DNA from: an uncultured Agathobacter sp.
Lineage (GTDB): Bacteria; Bacillota; Clostridia; Lachnospirales; Lachnospiraceae
DNA length: 64,000 nucleotides
Direction: 5' to 3'
Assembly: GCA_945910395.1 (NCBI GenBank)
Contig: CAMDYX010000001.1
Location: forward strand, 62,001 to 126,000
The notes beneath the pieces were generated by a model. That model was not told where the DNA came from. It did not search any database and saw only the letters and a list, made by a program, of their open reading frames with translations. This document shows, one piece after another, positions 39,087 to 48,293 of the stretch (the stretch's first letter is position 1; each line of letters opens with the position of its first letter). The position numbers and the translations under genes were made by a program.

Positions 39087-40565
39087 TCATTCCTCCGCCC
39101 TGATGCAAGCTGTTGGATTACTGTTCCATATACCGAATTCATCCACCACTTGTCCGGTAATATTGTCATATACCACTATATTATAACCATTGTCGGTTAC
39201 TTTTTTGCTTATTCCATCCACATATACCTGATTGATGGCATTCCCCTCTTCATCCGTTTCCCGAACCAGCCGGAACATATGCTGATCCAATTCAATGGCA
39301 AGGTCGATTTGGGTGTCACTATTCCAACAGGTAGCCTTACTGCCATGATAATATATGATCTGAGCATCCTCTAGCATATCGATGGAAATGCCAGAAAGTT
39401 GCGAAAGCTGTTCCTTCGCCCCCTCCTCCGGAGTCCCATCTGCACATATGAACATATCATATTTTCCTTCATCCATCAAATGACATTCATCCTGCACAGA
39501 GCCCATTCTCCGAAAACCACTATTTATTCTTGTGCGTTCCACATATACGGCATCCGCATCCCAGGATGACCATTTTTCATCTCCCCGATGATCGGTAAGT
39601 TCAAAATTGGAAACCAGATATTCTTCCAGGCATTCTGTCAGTTTTTCGCTTCCCACATGATTTAAATGCTCATCATCCGAAAAATCATTTACAGAATCTA
39701 TGCCGGTCTCCTCATACATCAGATTATAATTGATAAAAGGCACTTCATATTCCGCACAAACCATTTCCGTATAATTGTAGATCCGTTCATCATTATCGCA
39801 GATATTCGCATGGGGGGAAACCACCACAACAATCGGTATTTGTTCCTCCTGCGCTAACTCAATAATCATCCGAAAATACTTTTCTGACTTTTCCGCCATG
39901 GGAATTTGATCTGTAATTCCCCTGACATCCGTTACTTCATTGATTTTCGAAAGTGTTCCGCACTTATACCCTTTCCAATTGGTATACCGCTTATCGCCCT
40001 GATCTTTTACAAAATCCGCGTAAGATAAATCGGTATATCTGGAATGATACTGCACATATCCCAAAAGATAACTCCACCACTCCTCTTTCGGAACACTCTC
40101 GCAGATAGCGCGAATTTTATTGAGAGAAAACCGCATTCCAAAGGTGTTACTGATTGCTTTCCCCGGCTCCTGATACTCCTCTGTATATGTAGTCATATAG
40201 CTTTCCAGAACAATTACCTTTGGTTTCTGGTATTTTAGGGCCTCCACCAAATAAAAATAGGTATTCCAGAGCGGTTGTTTTGATCCTCCAAGATCAAATG
40301 CTGCAATTCCATAATCTTCCCACATATCTGCCGTGCTGATATTTTCATAAGCATGACTGCTTCCGAGTACCAGTACATCCACGGAATCTTTTGGCTGTTC
40401 ATAAAACTTTTTCATACTGTAAATTCCGTCTCCGGATTTTATAGAGAATACGTGAACAAACACACAAACCGCACCCAGCAGGAGTAATGCGAACAGGATG
40501 AATTTCAATATGGATTTTTTAAAATTGGAAATAGATAAACTGTGCTGCGTCATATGCCGGTCCAT
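39087..40565 (-). CDS. SGNH/GDSL-fold esterase or acyltransferase partner (DltD/AlgJ-like topology)
   Basis: N-terminal TM; VDVLVLGSSHAYENISTADMWEDYGIAAFDLGGSKQPLWNTYFYL; DDEHLNHVGSEKLTECLEEYL. Confidence 0.78.
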   Translation of the reverse strand: MDRHMTQHSLSISNFKKSILKFILFALLLLGAVCVFVHVFSIKSGDGIYSMKKFYEQPKDSVDVLVLGSSHAYENISTADMWEDYGIAAFDLGGSKQPLWNTYFYLVEALKYQKPKVIVLESYMTTYTEEYQEPGKAISNTFGMRFSLNKIRAICESVPKEEWWSYLLGYVQYHSRYTDLSYADFVKDQGDKRYTNWKGYKCGTLSKINEVTDVRGITDQIPMAEKSEKYFRMIIELAQEEQIPIVVVVSPHANICDNDERIYNYTEMVCAEYEVPFINYNLMYEETGIDSVNDFSDDEHLNHVGSEKLTECLEEYLVSNFELTDHRGDEKWSSWDADAVYVERTRINSGFRRMGSVQDECHLMDEGKYDMFICADGTPEEGAKEQLSQLSGISIDMLEDAQIIYYHGSKATCWNSDTQIDLAIELDQHMFRLVRETDEEGNAINQVYVDGISKKVTDNGYNIVVYDNITGQVVDEFGIWNSNPTACIRAEE

Positions 40566-42015
40566 ACACTCCCCATATTACGATGCTCATAAATATTGCA
40601 ATCGCACACACCCAGGAAAACCAGGTGTCCTGCAATTGAATGATATCTGTAATATTTTTCTTAAAGTGAAGCTTTAGCGCATCTGCAATCAGTAACACAA
40701 CTGTTGCAAGCACTAATATTTTCATTTCTGTCCGATCAAGGGCAATGTTATAAACAGAACCATCAAAAAGTACCCATGGATTCCATCTGGTAAATATTCT
40801 TCCAATATATGCAAATGCAATGCTTACCGAATCTGCCCGGAAAAAAATCCATGCAAAATCCACAAGTAGGAAGGTTCCGATGATGTTAATGATTTTGTGG
40901 CTGAAGGAGTTTTCTTTTATGCCAAACAAGCGGCTGGCAGATTTCCTGATTGGAGAGATCAGATCTCCTATGACCTGATATATGCCATGAAGACCGCCCC
41001 ACGCCACATAGGACCATGCTGCTCCATGCCAGAGTCCGGAAACCAGAAACGTAATGAATAAATTGGCATACTTTCGAATCGTTCCCTTTCGATTCCCACC
41101 AAGAGGGATATATACATAATCTTTAAACCAGGAGCTCAGTGAAATATGCCATCTTCTCCAGAATTCTTTCACACTCATTGCAAGATAAGGCGCGTCGAAA
41201 TTCTCCATCAAAGAAAATCCCATGACCTTTGCAGCGCCAATCGCAATCATGGAATAACCTCCAAAGTCGCAGTAAATCTGTACTGCAAACCAGAATGCTC
41301 CAAGAATCAGTTCAAAGGTTCCATACAGATCATAATGATCAAATACCTCATCTACCAAAATCGCAGCGCGGTCTGCAATTACCATCTTTAAGAAATATCC
41401 CCACAGCATGTAATATGCACCCTGCACCACACGTTTCCCATCCCAAAGCCGGATTTCCTCAATGTTCTGCATTTGGTTAAGGAGATTTTTCGACCTTTCA
41501 ATTGGTCCTGCCACCAGCTGCGGAAAGAATGAGACAAACAGTGCATACCTGATAAAATTTTTCTCTGCAGGAACGTCCTTCCGATACACATCAATAGTAT
41601 AGCTTAAGGCCTGAAACGTATAAAATGAAATTCCTACCGGCAGTAAGATGTCTAACTGTGGCGGAAGCACTGTAATTCCCACTACTTTTAAAACAGCAGC
41701 AACGCTGTTTAACATAAAGTCAAAATACTTAAAATATCCCAGTATCAAAAGATTGACTATGATGCAGCATGCAACCAAACCATTCTTTATTGCTATTCTG
41801 TTTTTTCCTTCTGCCTCTTTTCCTATGAGCAGCCCGCAGGCATATGTAACTATTGTAGAAAACAATATAAGCAGCGCATACCCCGGATTCCAGCTCATAT
41901 AGAAATAGTAGCTGGCTATCAGCAGCCAGTACAGTCTGCATTTCCTTGGAATCACAAAATACACGAATAATACCAGAGGAAAGAAGAACATAAAATCAAT
42001 GGAATTAAAAAGCAT
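40519..42015 (-). CDS. MBOAT family membrane-bound O-acyltransferase (AlgI-like)
   Basis: MLFNSIDFMFFFPLVLFVYFVIPRK, SVKEFWRRWHISLSSWFKDYVYIPLGGNRKG, FITFLVSGLWHGAAWSYVAWGGLHG. Confidence 0.96.
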   Translation of the reverse strand: MLFNSIDFMFFFPLVLFVYFVIPRKCRLYWLLIASYYFYMSWNPGYALLILFSTIVTYACGLLIGKEAEGKNRIAIKNGLVACCIIVNLLILGYFKYFDFMLNSVAAVLKVVGITVLPPQLDILLPVGISFYTFQALSYTIDVYRKDVPAEKNFIRYALFVSFFPQLVAGPIERSKNLLNQMQNIEEIRLWDGKRVVQGAYYMLWGYFLKMVIADRAAILVDEVFDHYDLYGTFELILGAFWFAVQIYCDFGGYSMIAIGAAKVMGFSLMENFDAPYLAMSVKEFWRRWHISLSSWFKDYVYIPLGGNRKGTIRKYANLFITFLVSGLWHGAAWSYVAWGGLHGIYQVIGDLISPIRKSASRLFGIKENSFSHKIINIIGTFLLVDFAWIFFRADSVSIAFAYIGRIFTRWNPWVLFDGSVYNIALDRTEMKILVLATVVLLIADALKLHFKKNITDIIQLQDTWFSWVCAIAIFMSIVIWGVYGPAYDAAQFIYFQF

Positions 42016-42018
42016 CTC

Positions 42019-43008
42019 TTACCTCTTAATCAATCTTACAATTTTACGCCCAATCTTATAAGACGTCGTATGGACGGTTGCAAGAAGGGTTTTCTCCAAC
42101 AGCTCGCTCTTCATCCGATACATATCAGACTGAAGTTCTTCGTATACCGGTGTTTTTTTCGCATAATCCCACCAGATAGTAAGAAGCTTCATATATAAGT
42201 CATCCACTATGAAGCCCTGCATTGCCAAAAGCTCCAATACTCCGTTATCGCGAAGCTGTTCATATTCTTCCCTGGAAAATGCGGCCTGCCAGGGGCGGAT
42301 TCCCGGTCCCGGATAGTGAAGCACAACCGCATCGTCTACTGTAAATCCCGGCAATTCTTTTTGCACGGCATCCTGATATTTTCGATAAAAGGCACAGGTA
42401 AAATTGTATTTCTGCTTCCACACATATTTCGTACCATGCTCTGCAAACTGTGCATTAAGAAGTCCCTGATCCTGATAGTAATCTCCGTGTAAACGTTCCG
42501 ACAACTTTACATACGTCTCAAAGGTAATATCCTTTCGCATCTTCTCCATATCAAACAGGAGCATTCCGGAGTTAAACTCATCCCCGCATTCACACCTTGG
42601 AGAAAAACCACAAGCAGCAAGATATTTCCCGTCTAAATCTGTCTGATACAATTCGTCAATATCTCCATTGACAATCATGTCCCCGTCCAGATATAACACT
42701 CTGTCAAGATTCCTTGGAAAAACATCCTGAATCTCCAAACGAAAATAAGCTTCTACAGAAAATCGCTCATTCCATTCGAATACCTTCTTATACTTTTCAC
42801 CATCAATATAGATAAAATCTATCGTTGCCCCATGTGCCTGGACAAATTCATTTAGCTTTTCCTTTTCCTCATCCTTTAAAGAATAGTACATCACAAAAAT
42901 GCGAAAATTTTTCCCCTGATTATTATCAAACAGAGACTGTAAAAGTACGATGGAGTAATTCACATATACTCCGTTTGGTGCAATTGCAATATTATAACAA
43001 GTCTGCAT
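42019..43008 (-). CDS. Glycosyltransferase family 8
   Basis: NIAIAPNGVYVNYSIVLLQSLFDNN, DRVLYLDGDMIVNGDIDELYQTDL (DxD), FNSGMLLFDMEKMR, DQGLLNAQF. Confidence 0.93.
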   Translation of the reverse strand: MQTCYNIAIAPNGVYVNYSIVLLQSLFDNNQGKNFRIFVMYYSLKDEEKEKLNEFVQAHGATIDFIYIDGEKYKKVFEWNERFSVEAYFRLEIQDVFPRNLDRVLYLDGDMIVNGDIDELYQTDLDGKYLAACGFSPRCECGDEFNSGMLLFDMEKMRKDITFETYVKLSERLHGDYYQDQGLLNAQFAEHGTKYVWKQKYNFTCAFYRKYQDAVQKELPGFTVDDAVVLHYPGPGIRPWQAAFSREEYEQLRDNGVLELLAMQGFIVDDLYMKLLTIWWDYAKKTPVYEELQSDMYRMKSELLEKTLLATVHTTSYKIGRKIVRLIKR

Positions 43009-43019
43009 GAAAAACTCCT

Positions 43020-45020
43020 TTACTTATAATTCTCCTGCAAATAAGAATATGTAGAGTCCGGAACAAGCTTTTTTATCTCATCCCACTTTTGTTCCTTTAA
43101 AAGTGCGCGCACTAAAGATGCACTTACCGCTTTGCCGCCCTCCGTTTTACGCTCGATTACTTCAAAACGAATTCCATAACGCGGCAAAATAGCCTTCATA
43201 TTATCGTTGTACATTCCGGTAAAACGATCGAAGGGTTCTTCTCCTGCAAAACGAACCGAAATGCCAAGCTTAGCCGCAATCTGAACAAATAAAAGCAGAT
43301 CTGTGCTTGCGTCCAGGCAGCAATCCGAAAGCTGCTCTTTTTCAAAATATCCCGGAAGTGTACTGCTTGAAATCATATAGTTTCCACTGGGAAGAACAAC
43401 CAGATTCGAAATATCCTGCGTTCCTTTTTTTACAAGCTCCAGTCGATCCTCAAACGGAAAAACAGATTTGTTCTCCTGAACCACAAAAACGAACAACCGG
43501 TCTACCTTCTTTGCAGAGGTCTCAATCAAATACCGATGCCCATTGGTAAATGGATTGCAGTTCATGATGATTGCGCCACGTGTCTGCCCTTGCACTACAG
43601 GATTCTTCCCGGCAATGTCCTTAAGCCACAGCTTAAATGCCTCATCCTTGCAGAATATAAGTCCGGGGGCACGCTTCGTTTCCGGTCCAAAGGCCACGTT
43701 TCGTTCTCCACATTTCCCTTTGACTTTGGATATATAGGGAAGCAGCTGTGATACAATCTGGTTCTGCACTTCCATATCAAAATGCAGCAAAATATCAAAA
43801 ACATGTCTCTCAACATGAGGAATTTTATTGAAAAATACCGTGAGATCTATCTCTGTGATATCCGGATTTCCCCCTCTTCTCTTACGGTATAGTTCCGGAG
43901 AAAACAAAATCACAATATCGCCTTCCTGATATTCGATGGAGCGCATAATATAACAGCAGGTCTGGAATTCGCTTCCGTAATTATGCACACGATACTCCCT
44001 GCCAAGATCTGCTTGTATCATAGAAGGCAACGTGTCTGCATCTTCACGCGACAATCCGCGAATAAAGCAAGGTCCAAAAATATATATATTACTTTTTGCA
44101 TAGAAATCATTGCCGACAGTTCGACGAAATCCATGATCGAAATTCATATACCTTCCATTGCCATGCATTTCGCTATACCCTTTGGAATTGTCGTTGGTCA
44201 GCTTCCTGACTTCCTCTGCCAGATACTCCTTATTCTCTCTCCGGTTTCGCTTACGCTCAAATGCCGAAGGAAAAAAATGTCTTAGTATACGCCAATGCAT
44301 CCCATAGCATTTTATTCGGGCAGAATGTTCGATTCTGTCGGTATCCGGGACATATAGTTTTATTACGGAAACACCATTTGCCACAAGCTTTGGAATAATA
44401 TGCTCGTCCACATCATACATATTTTCAATTGTTTTTATGGAAGTGCGGTATATGCGCTTTGCAAAAACGGTCAACACCGGTTTTCCGTTTATGTCCTTTG
44501 CAGAATACTCTGCAAACAAATCCAAAAAGAGAAACACTTCCTCTTCCTCGGCAGGAAAAGGAAGCCGATATATCCCATCCTCAAGGATAAGGCTGTCCGC
44601 AGAAAGCCTTTGCACCTTCAGCTTTGGGTTTTCTGCAAAATAGGCATAGCACGCATCTGCATATGCGCTGTCTCCCACAACAGTAATTGCCGGATATGCA
44701 TTTTCCAAGGTGTTCCATAGCTGCGGCATTTCTGCAAATTTTTCATCCGGAGCAGATAGCAATTCCAGCAATTCCTTCTTCGTCAGGAAATACCGTTCTC
44801 CCTGTTTAAATAATGCCGGTATTTCCTCCCTGCTTTCGACAAACACCAATCTTTTTTCGGAATTGACCGCCGGGGAGGTCTTCGCTTCCAAAGCCAAAAC
44901 AAAATCTCTCCACTTACTATGCTTTAGAAATGCACTTGTTCCCTTAATATCTCCGTATTCAAACCTTGCTATTACTGTATTCAGATTTTGGCTCAAAAGC
45001 ATTGATTTTACTGATGACAT
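43020..45020 (-). CDS. Multidomain protein: SGNH-like central region plus C-terminal CitC-type (citrate lyase ligase-like) nucleotidyltransferase
   Basis: SNIYIFGPCFIRGLSREDADTLPSMIQADLGREYRVHNYGSE; GAIIMNCNPFTNGHRYLIETSAKKVDRLFVFVVQENKSVFPFEDRLELVKKG; SASLVRALLKEQKWDEIKKLVPDSTYSYL. Confidence 0.8.
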   Translation of the reverse strand: MSSVKSMLLSQNLNTVIARFEYGDIKGTSAFLKHSKWRDFVLALEAKTSPAVNSEKRLVFVESREEIPALFKQGERYFLTKKELLELLSAPDEKFAEMPQLWNTLENAYPAITVVGDSAYADACYAYFAENPKLKVQRLSADSLILEDGIYRLPFPAEEEEVFLFLDLFAEYSAKDINGKPVLTVFAKRIYRTSIKTIENMYDVDEHIIPKLVANGVSVIKLYVPDTDRIEHSARIKCYGMHWRILRHFFPSAFERKRNRRENKEYLAEEVRKLTNDNSKGYSEMHGNGRYMNFDHGFRRTVGNDFYAKSNIYIFGPCFIRGLSREDADTLPSMIQADLGREYRVHNYGSEFQTCCYIMRSIEYQEGDIVILFSPELYRKRRGGNPDITEIDLTVFFNKIPHVERHVFDILLHFDMEVQNQIVSQLLPYISKVKGKCGERNVAFGPETKRAPGLIFCKDEAFKLWLKDIAGKNPVVQGQTRGAIIMNCNPFTNGHRYLIETSAKKVDRLFVFVVQENKSVFPFEDRLELVKKGTQDISNLVVLPSGNYMISSSTLPGYFEKEQLSDCCLDASTDLLLFVQIAAKLGISVRFAGEEPFDRFTGMYNDNMKAILPRYGIRFEVIERKTEGGKAVSASLVRALLKEQKWDEIKKLVPDSTYSYLQENYK

Positions 45021-46074
45021 AATCCTGTTCTTCCTCTGTCATTCCATTGTAAAGCGGAAGTGACAGTACCTCATTTGCATACTGCTCTGTAATCGGAAGA
45101 TCTCCGACCTTCATTCCAAGATAAGCATAGGCTTCCGACAGATGTGGCGGAATCGGGTAATGAATAATCGTTCCGATTCCCTGTTCCTTTAGGTACTCCA
45201 GAAGTTCATCCCGATACTTTATATGAATCACAAATTGATGCCAGATATGTGTTGCGCCTTCTCTGACCCTTGGAAGCTCCAAATAATCAGTTCGAAGTGT
45301 GCGCAAATACTTCCTGCATAACTCCTGCTTCTCTGTCTCAAGCTCCTTCATATGAGTTAACCGAACGCGAAGCAGTCCCGCCTGCAGCTCATCCAATCTG
45401 GAATTCGCACCAACAACCTTATTGTAATAGCGCTTCTCGCTTCCATAATTCCGGAATGCTTTCACCTCTCTTGCAATATCCGGATCGTCCGTCACGATTG
45501 CACCTGCATCACCAAAGGCTCCCAGATTCTTGGATGGATAAAAAGAAAAACATCCAATCTCTCCAAAGGTTCCCGTCATCTTTCCATCAAAACAGGCTCC
45601 ATGGGACTGCGCACAATCCTCCACCAGCTTCAGATTGTACCTCTCCTTAAGTTCCATAATCGGTTTCATATTGGATGCCTGTCCGTACAGATGCACCACA
45701 AGAATCGCCTTTGTTCTTTCCGTAATTTTCTCTTCAATCTTAGAAGCATCCATATTATTATACTCATCCGGTTCCACAAAGACCGGAGTTGCTCCATTGA
45801 TGGTAATTCCCATCACGCTGGCAATGTACGTATTGCCCTGGACAATGACCTCATCCCCTTTTCCAATCCCAAGGATTCGAAATGCAATCCACAGGGCATC
45901 CAGCCCACTGGCAAGTCCCACACAATATTTACTGCCTGTATAAGCTGCAAATTCTTCTTCAAAGCCTGACACTTCTTTTCCAAGCACATACCATCCGGAA
46001 CGAAGCACCTCCAGGGCTTTGTCTTCAAACTCCTTCTGATACTGATAGAATCCCCGATCCAATCGATTTGCCAT
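44959..46074 (-). CDS. DegT/DnrJ/EryC1/StrS sugar aminotransferase (FdtB/QdtB-like)
   Basis: YCVGLASGLDALWIAFRILGIGKGDEVIVQGNTYIASVMGI, VEDCAQSHGACFDGKMTGTFGEIGCFSFYPSKNLGAFGDAGAIVT. Confidence 0.93.
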   Translation of the reverse strand: MANRLDRGFYQYQKEFEDKALEVLRSGWYVLGKEVSGFEEEFAAYTGSKYCVGLASGLDALWIAFRILGIGKGDEVIVQGNTYIASVMGITINGATPVFVEPDEYNNMDASKIEEKITERTKAILVVHLYGQASNMKPIMELKERYNLKLVEDCAQSHGACFDGKMTGTFGEIGCFSFYPSKNLGAFGDAGAIVTDDPDIAREVKAFRNYGSEKRYYNKVVGANSRLDELQAGLLRVRLTHMKELETEKQELCRKYLRTLRTDYLELPRVREGATHIWHQFVIHIKYRDELLEYLKEQGIGTIIHYPIPPHLSEAYAYLGMKVGDLPITEQYANEVLSLPLYNGMTEEEQDYVISKINAFEPKSEYSNSKV

Positions 46075-46089
46075 TATTTCCATGACTGT

Positions 46090-46506
46090 TTACTCCTCAT
46101 GTTCTTCCAGATATCTGATATATCCGTCATAATCCCTCAAATATTCCAGTTCATCATAATGCTCACTGGCAAGACATAAAAGTACGGAATCCGGACTAAA
46201 CTCATACATTTCTTTCCATACCAGCTTTGGCAGATATAAACCGATTCTCGGCTTATCCAAAGAAAACACCTCAATATTTCCCCTGCCATCATCTACCTTG
46301 ACCTTGCAGGAACCTGCCACATTTACCAGCACAAATTCGCTGTTAATATTGGCATGCTTGCCTCGCACAATCTCACCGTCTGAGCCATAGATATAGAAAA
46401 TTCGCTCGATGGAAAAAGGAATGTCCTGCATTCCTTCCACAACCACAAGATTTCCTCTCTCATCACCGCGCTCATCGAATTCTAAAATTCTAGCTTTCTC
46501 TGCCAT
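46090..46506 (-). CDS. FdtA/QdtA-like cupin 3,4-ketoisomerase
   Basis: DERGNLVVVEGMQDIPFSIERIFYIYGSDGEIVRGKHANINSEFVLVNVAGSCKVKVDDGRG; adjacent to the FdtB-like aminotransferase. Confidence 0.88.
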   Translation of the reverse strand: MAEKARILEFDERGDERGNLVVVEGMQDIPFSIERIFYIYGSDGEIVRGKHANINSEFVLVNVAGSCKVKVDDGRGNIEVFSLDKPRIGLYLPKLVWKEMYEFSPDSVLLCLASEHYDELEYLRDYDGYIRYLEEHEE

Positions 46507-48289
46507 TTTTTAACACATCCTCCAGATTTTCTCTCGGAAATGCTTCCAGCATTCCACCCCTTGTCACATTACAAATCTTGACATGATTTCTTTTTGCCCA
46601 CTCGGCTGCAACCTCAAAGGCCTGAATCATCTTCTCTCCCTGACCGCTGCCCTTTGCAATCTCCTTCTCGCTTCGGTAATCCGTCAGCGACTTTACTCCC
46701 TTTGCATAATTGCAGTCCGACCCAATCAGGTAGATTTCTTTAAATCCCATATATACCGCTAATTGCAATACCGAATATGTGATTGTAAAGCCATCATAGA
46801 CTCTCTTATACGCATTATTCGAAAACTTTTTACACCGATAATTGCATTCCGGATAATGAAAAAAATAATTAAGCACATATAAAGGAAACCGTATCCAGTG
46901 TTTATCCTCATAGAATTCCTTCTTCATCTTCCAATTTCCGATAAACGCATATTCAAAAGTAGCATTCCTAATTTTGTCCCTTATTCGTTCATACACTAAC
47001 CCATCATCAATTGCATAGAAATTCGGCACATAGGACATCTGATCCAAAAGATTCACCACTCCATTCACACCAAAGGTATACTCATTCTTAAGTGCCTCTA
47101 CATCCGAAAGTGTAAGACTCGGACCTGTGGATATTACAAAGCATCGCTCCCCTTCGAATTTGTTCTTTAATGCCTTTAATTCCTTATATCGGGAAGAACA
47201 GCCTAAGCATCTTGGAAGATATCCAAACACATCATCGCAGATTGCCGGCTTCATCTTCTTCCACATCTTCGCATGCCAGCTCAGACGATTTCTTACATAG
47301 ATGATAGCCTGCTTTATTTTTTTCTTCTTGTGAAATACCATATCCAAATGCTTGGTGTACTGCTTCTCATTCATTGCCAGAAAACGTTCTGGTGTCGTCT
47401 GAATATAGCCTTTTGCACTCTGAACATCGTGTTCCCAATCAATCAAAGACACAATAACCTTTAAATCTTCAAACAACTGCTTACGCTCTTCTTCTGAGAA
47501 TAAAAACCATTTCTCGTCGATTCCCATGCAGAACTCTGCCATATGACCCTTTGCCATCGCAAGAAGCTTGTCTTTTCCCTGCATATACTCAAGCACAAAT
47601 CTTCTCCAACGCAAATCATCCCGATAATGCACAAAATCCACGATTTGCATCTCTGAGGCATTCTTCGCATTGGAAGGTCGCATCATATACTCATAGACCA
47701 CATCTGGAATGTATTCTACTTTTTTTGCATGATAAAACACCTGTACACGAAAGCTATTGTCATCACCCATGCGAAATGGCATATATTTAATATCGTTTTC
47801 GCGCAGCATACTTGTCCGGTAAATTGCCCCCAGAGCCCCAATCAGCTGAGTCTTCAGATGATCCTTCGGAGTCCTTTCCCAAAGGCGCACATCGTTATCA
47901 TCCACAATCGTACGCCTTATTGTTCCCTGTACAACATCCGCATCCGTCTCAAGCGCCTTTGCCATAAGCTTGCTGTACCCGTCCGAAGGAACATAATCAT
48001 CATTATCACAGAAAGCAATATACTTTCCTCTCGCAAGTGCAATACCGGTGTTCGGTCCGCTGTGGCAGCCCTCGTTTTTCTTATGTATAACTCGAACTCT
48101 ATTGTCTCTTCTTGCAGCCTCATCACACATTGCCGGGCAGTTATCCGGGGATTCATCATCAACCAAAATCAGTTCCAAATCCTTAAAATCACAATTCAGG
48201 ATACTGTCTACACAACGCCAGAAAAATTCTTCTGTACCATACACTCCCGACACGACGGTAAGAAGTGGTGTATGTTTCATCTCTGCCAT
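46490..48289 (-). CDS. GT2 glycosyltransferase fused to DUF115/MptE-like domain
   Basis: LLTVVSGVYGTEEFFWRCVDSILNCDFKDLELILVDDESPD; C-terminal half GERCFVISTGPSLTLSDVEALKNEYTFGVNGVV...IYLIGSDCNYAKG. Confidence 0.85.
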   Translation of the reverse strand: MAEMKHTPLLTVVSGVYGTEEFFWRCVDSILNCDFKDLELILVDDESPDNCPAMCDEAARRDNRVRVIHKKNEGCHSGPNTGIALARGKYIAFCDNDDYVPSDGYSKLMAKALETDADVVQGTIRRTIVDDNDVRLWERTPKDHLKTQLIGALGAIYRTSMLRENDIKYMPFRMGDDNSFRVQVFYHAKKVEYIPDVVYEYMMRPSNAKNASEMQIVDFVHYRDDLRWRRFVLEYMQGKDKLLAMAKGHMAEFCMGIDEKWFLFSEEERKQLFEDLKVIVSLIDWEHDVQSAKGYIQTTPERFLAMNEKQYTKHLDMVFHKKKKIKQAIIYVRNRLSWHAKMWKKMKPAICDDVFGYLPRCLGCSSRYKELKALKNKFEGERCFVISTGPSLTLSDVEALKNEYTFGVNGVVNLLDQMSYVPNFYAIDDGLVYERIRDKIRNATFEYAFIGNWKMKKEFYEDKHWIRFPLYVLNYFFHYPECNYRCKKFSNNAYKRVYDGFTITYSVLQLAVYMGFKEIYLIGSDCNYAKGVKSLTDYRSEKEIAKGSGQGEKMIQAFEVAAEWAKRNHVKICNVTRGGMLEAFPRENLEDVLKNGRES

Positions 48290-48293
48290 CTAA

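Noticed and set aside
46090-46506. Mannose isomerase-type cupin
   Set aside because: Motifs and adjacency to the DegT aminotransferase fit FdtA/QdtA ketoisomerase better.
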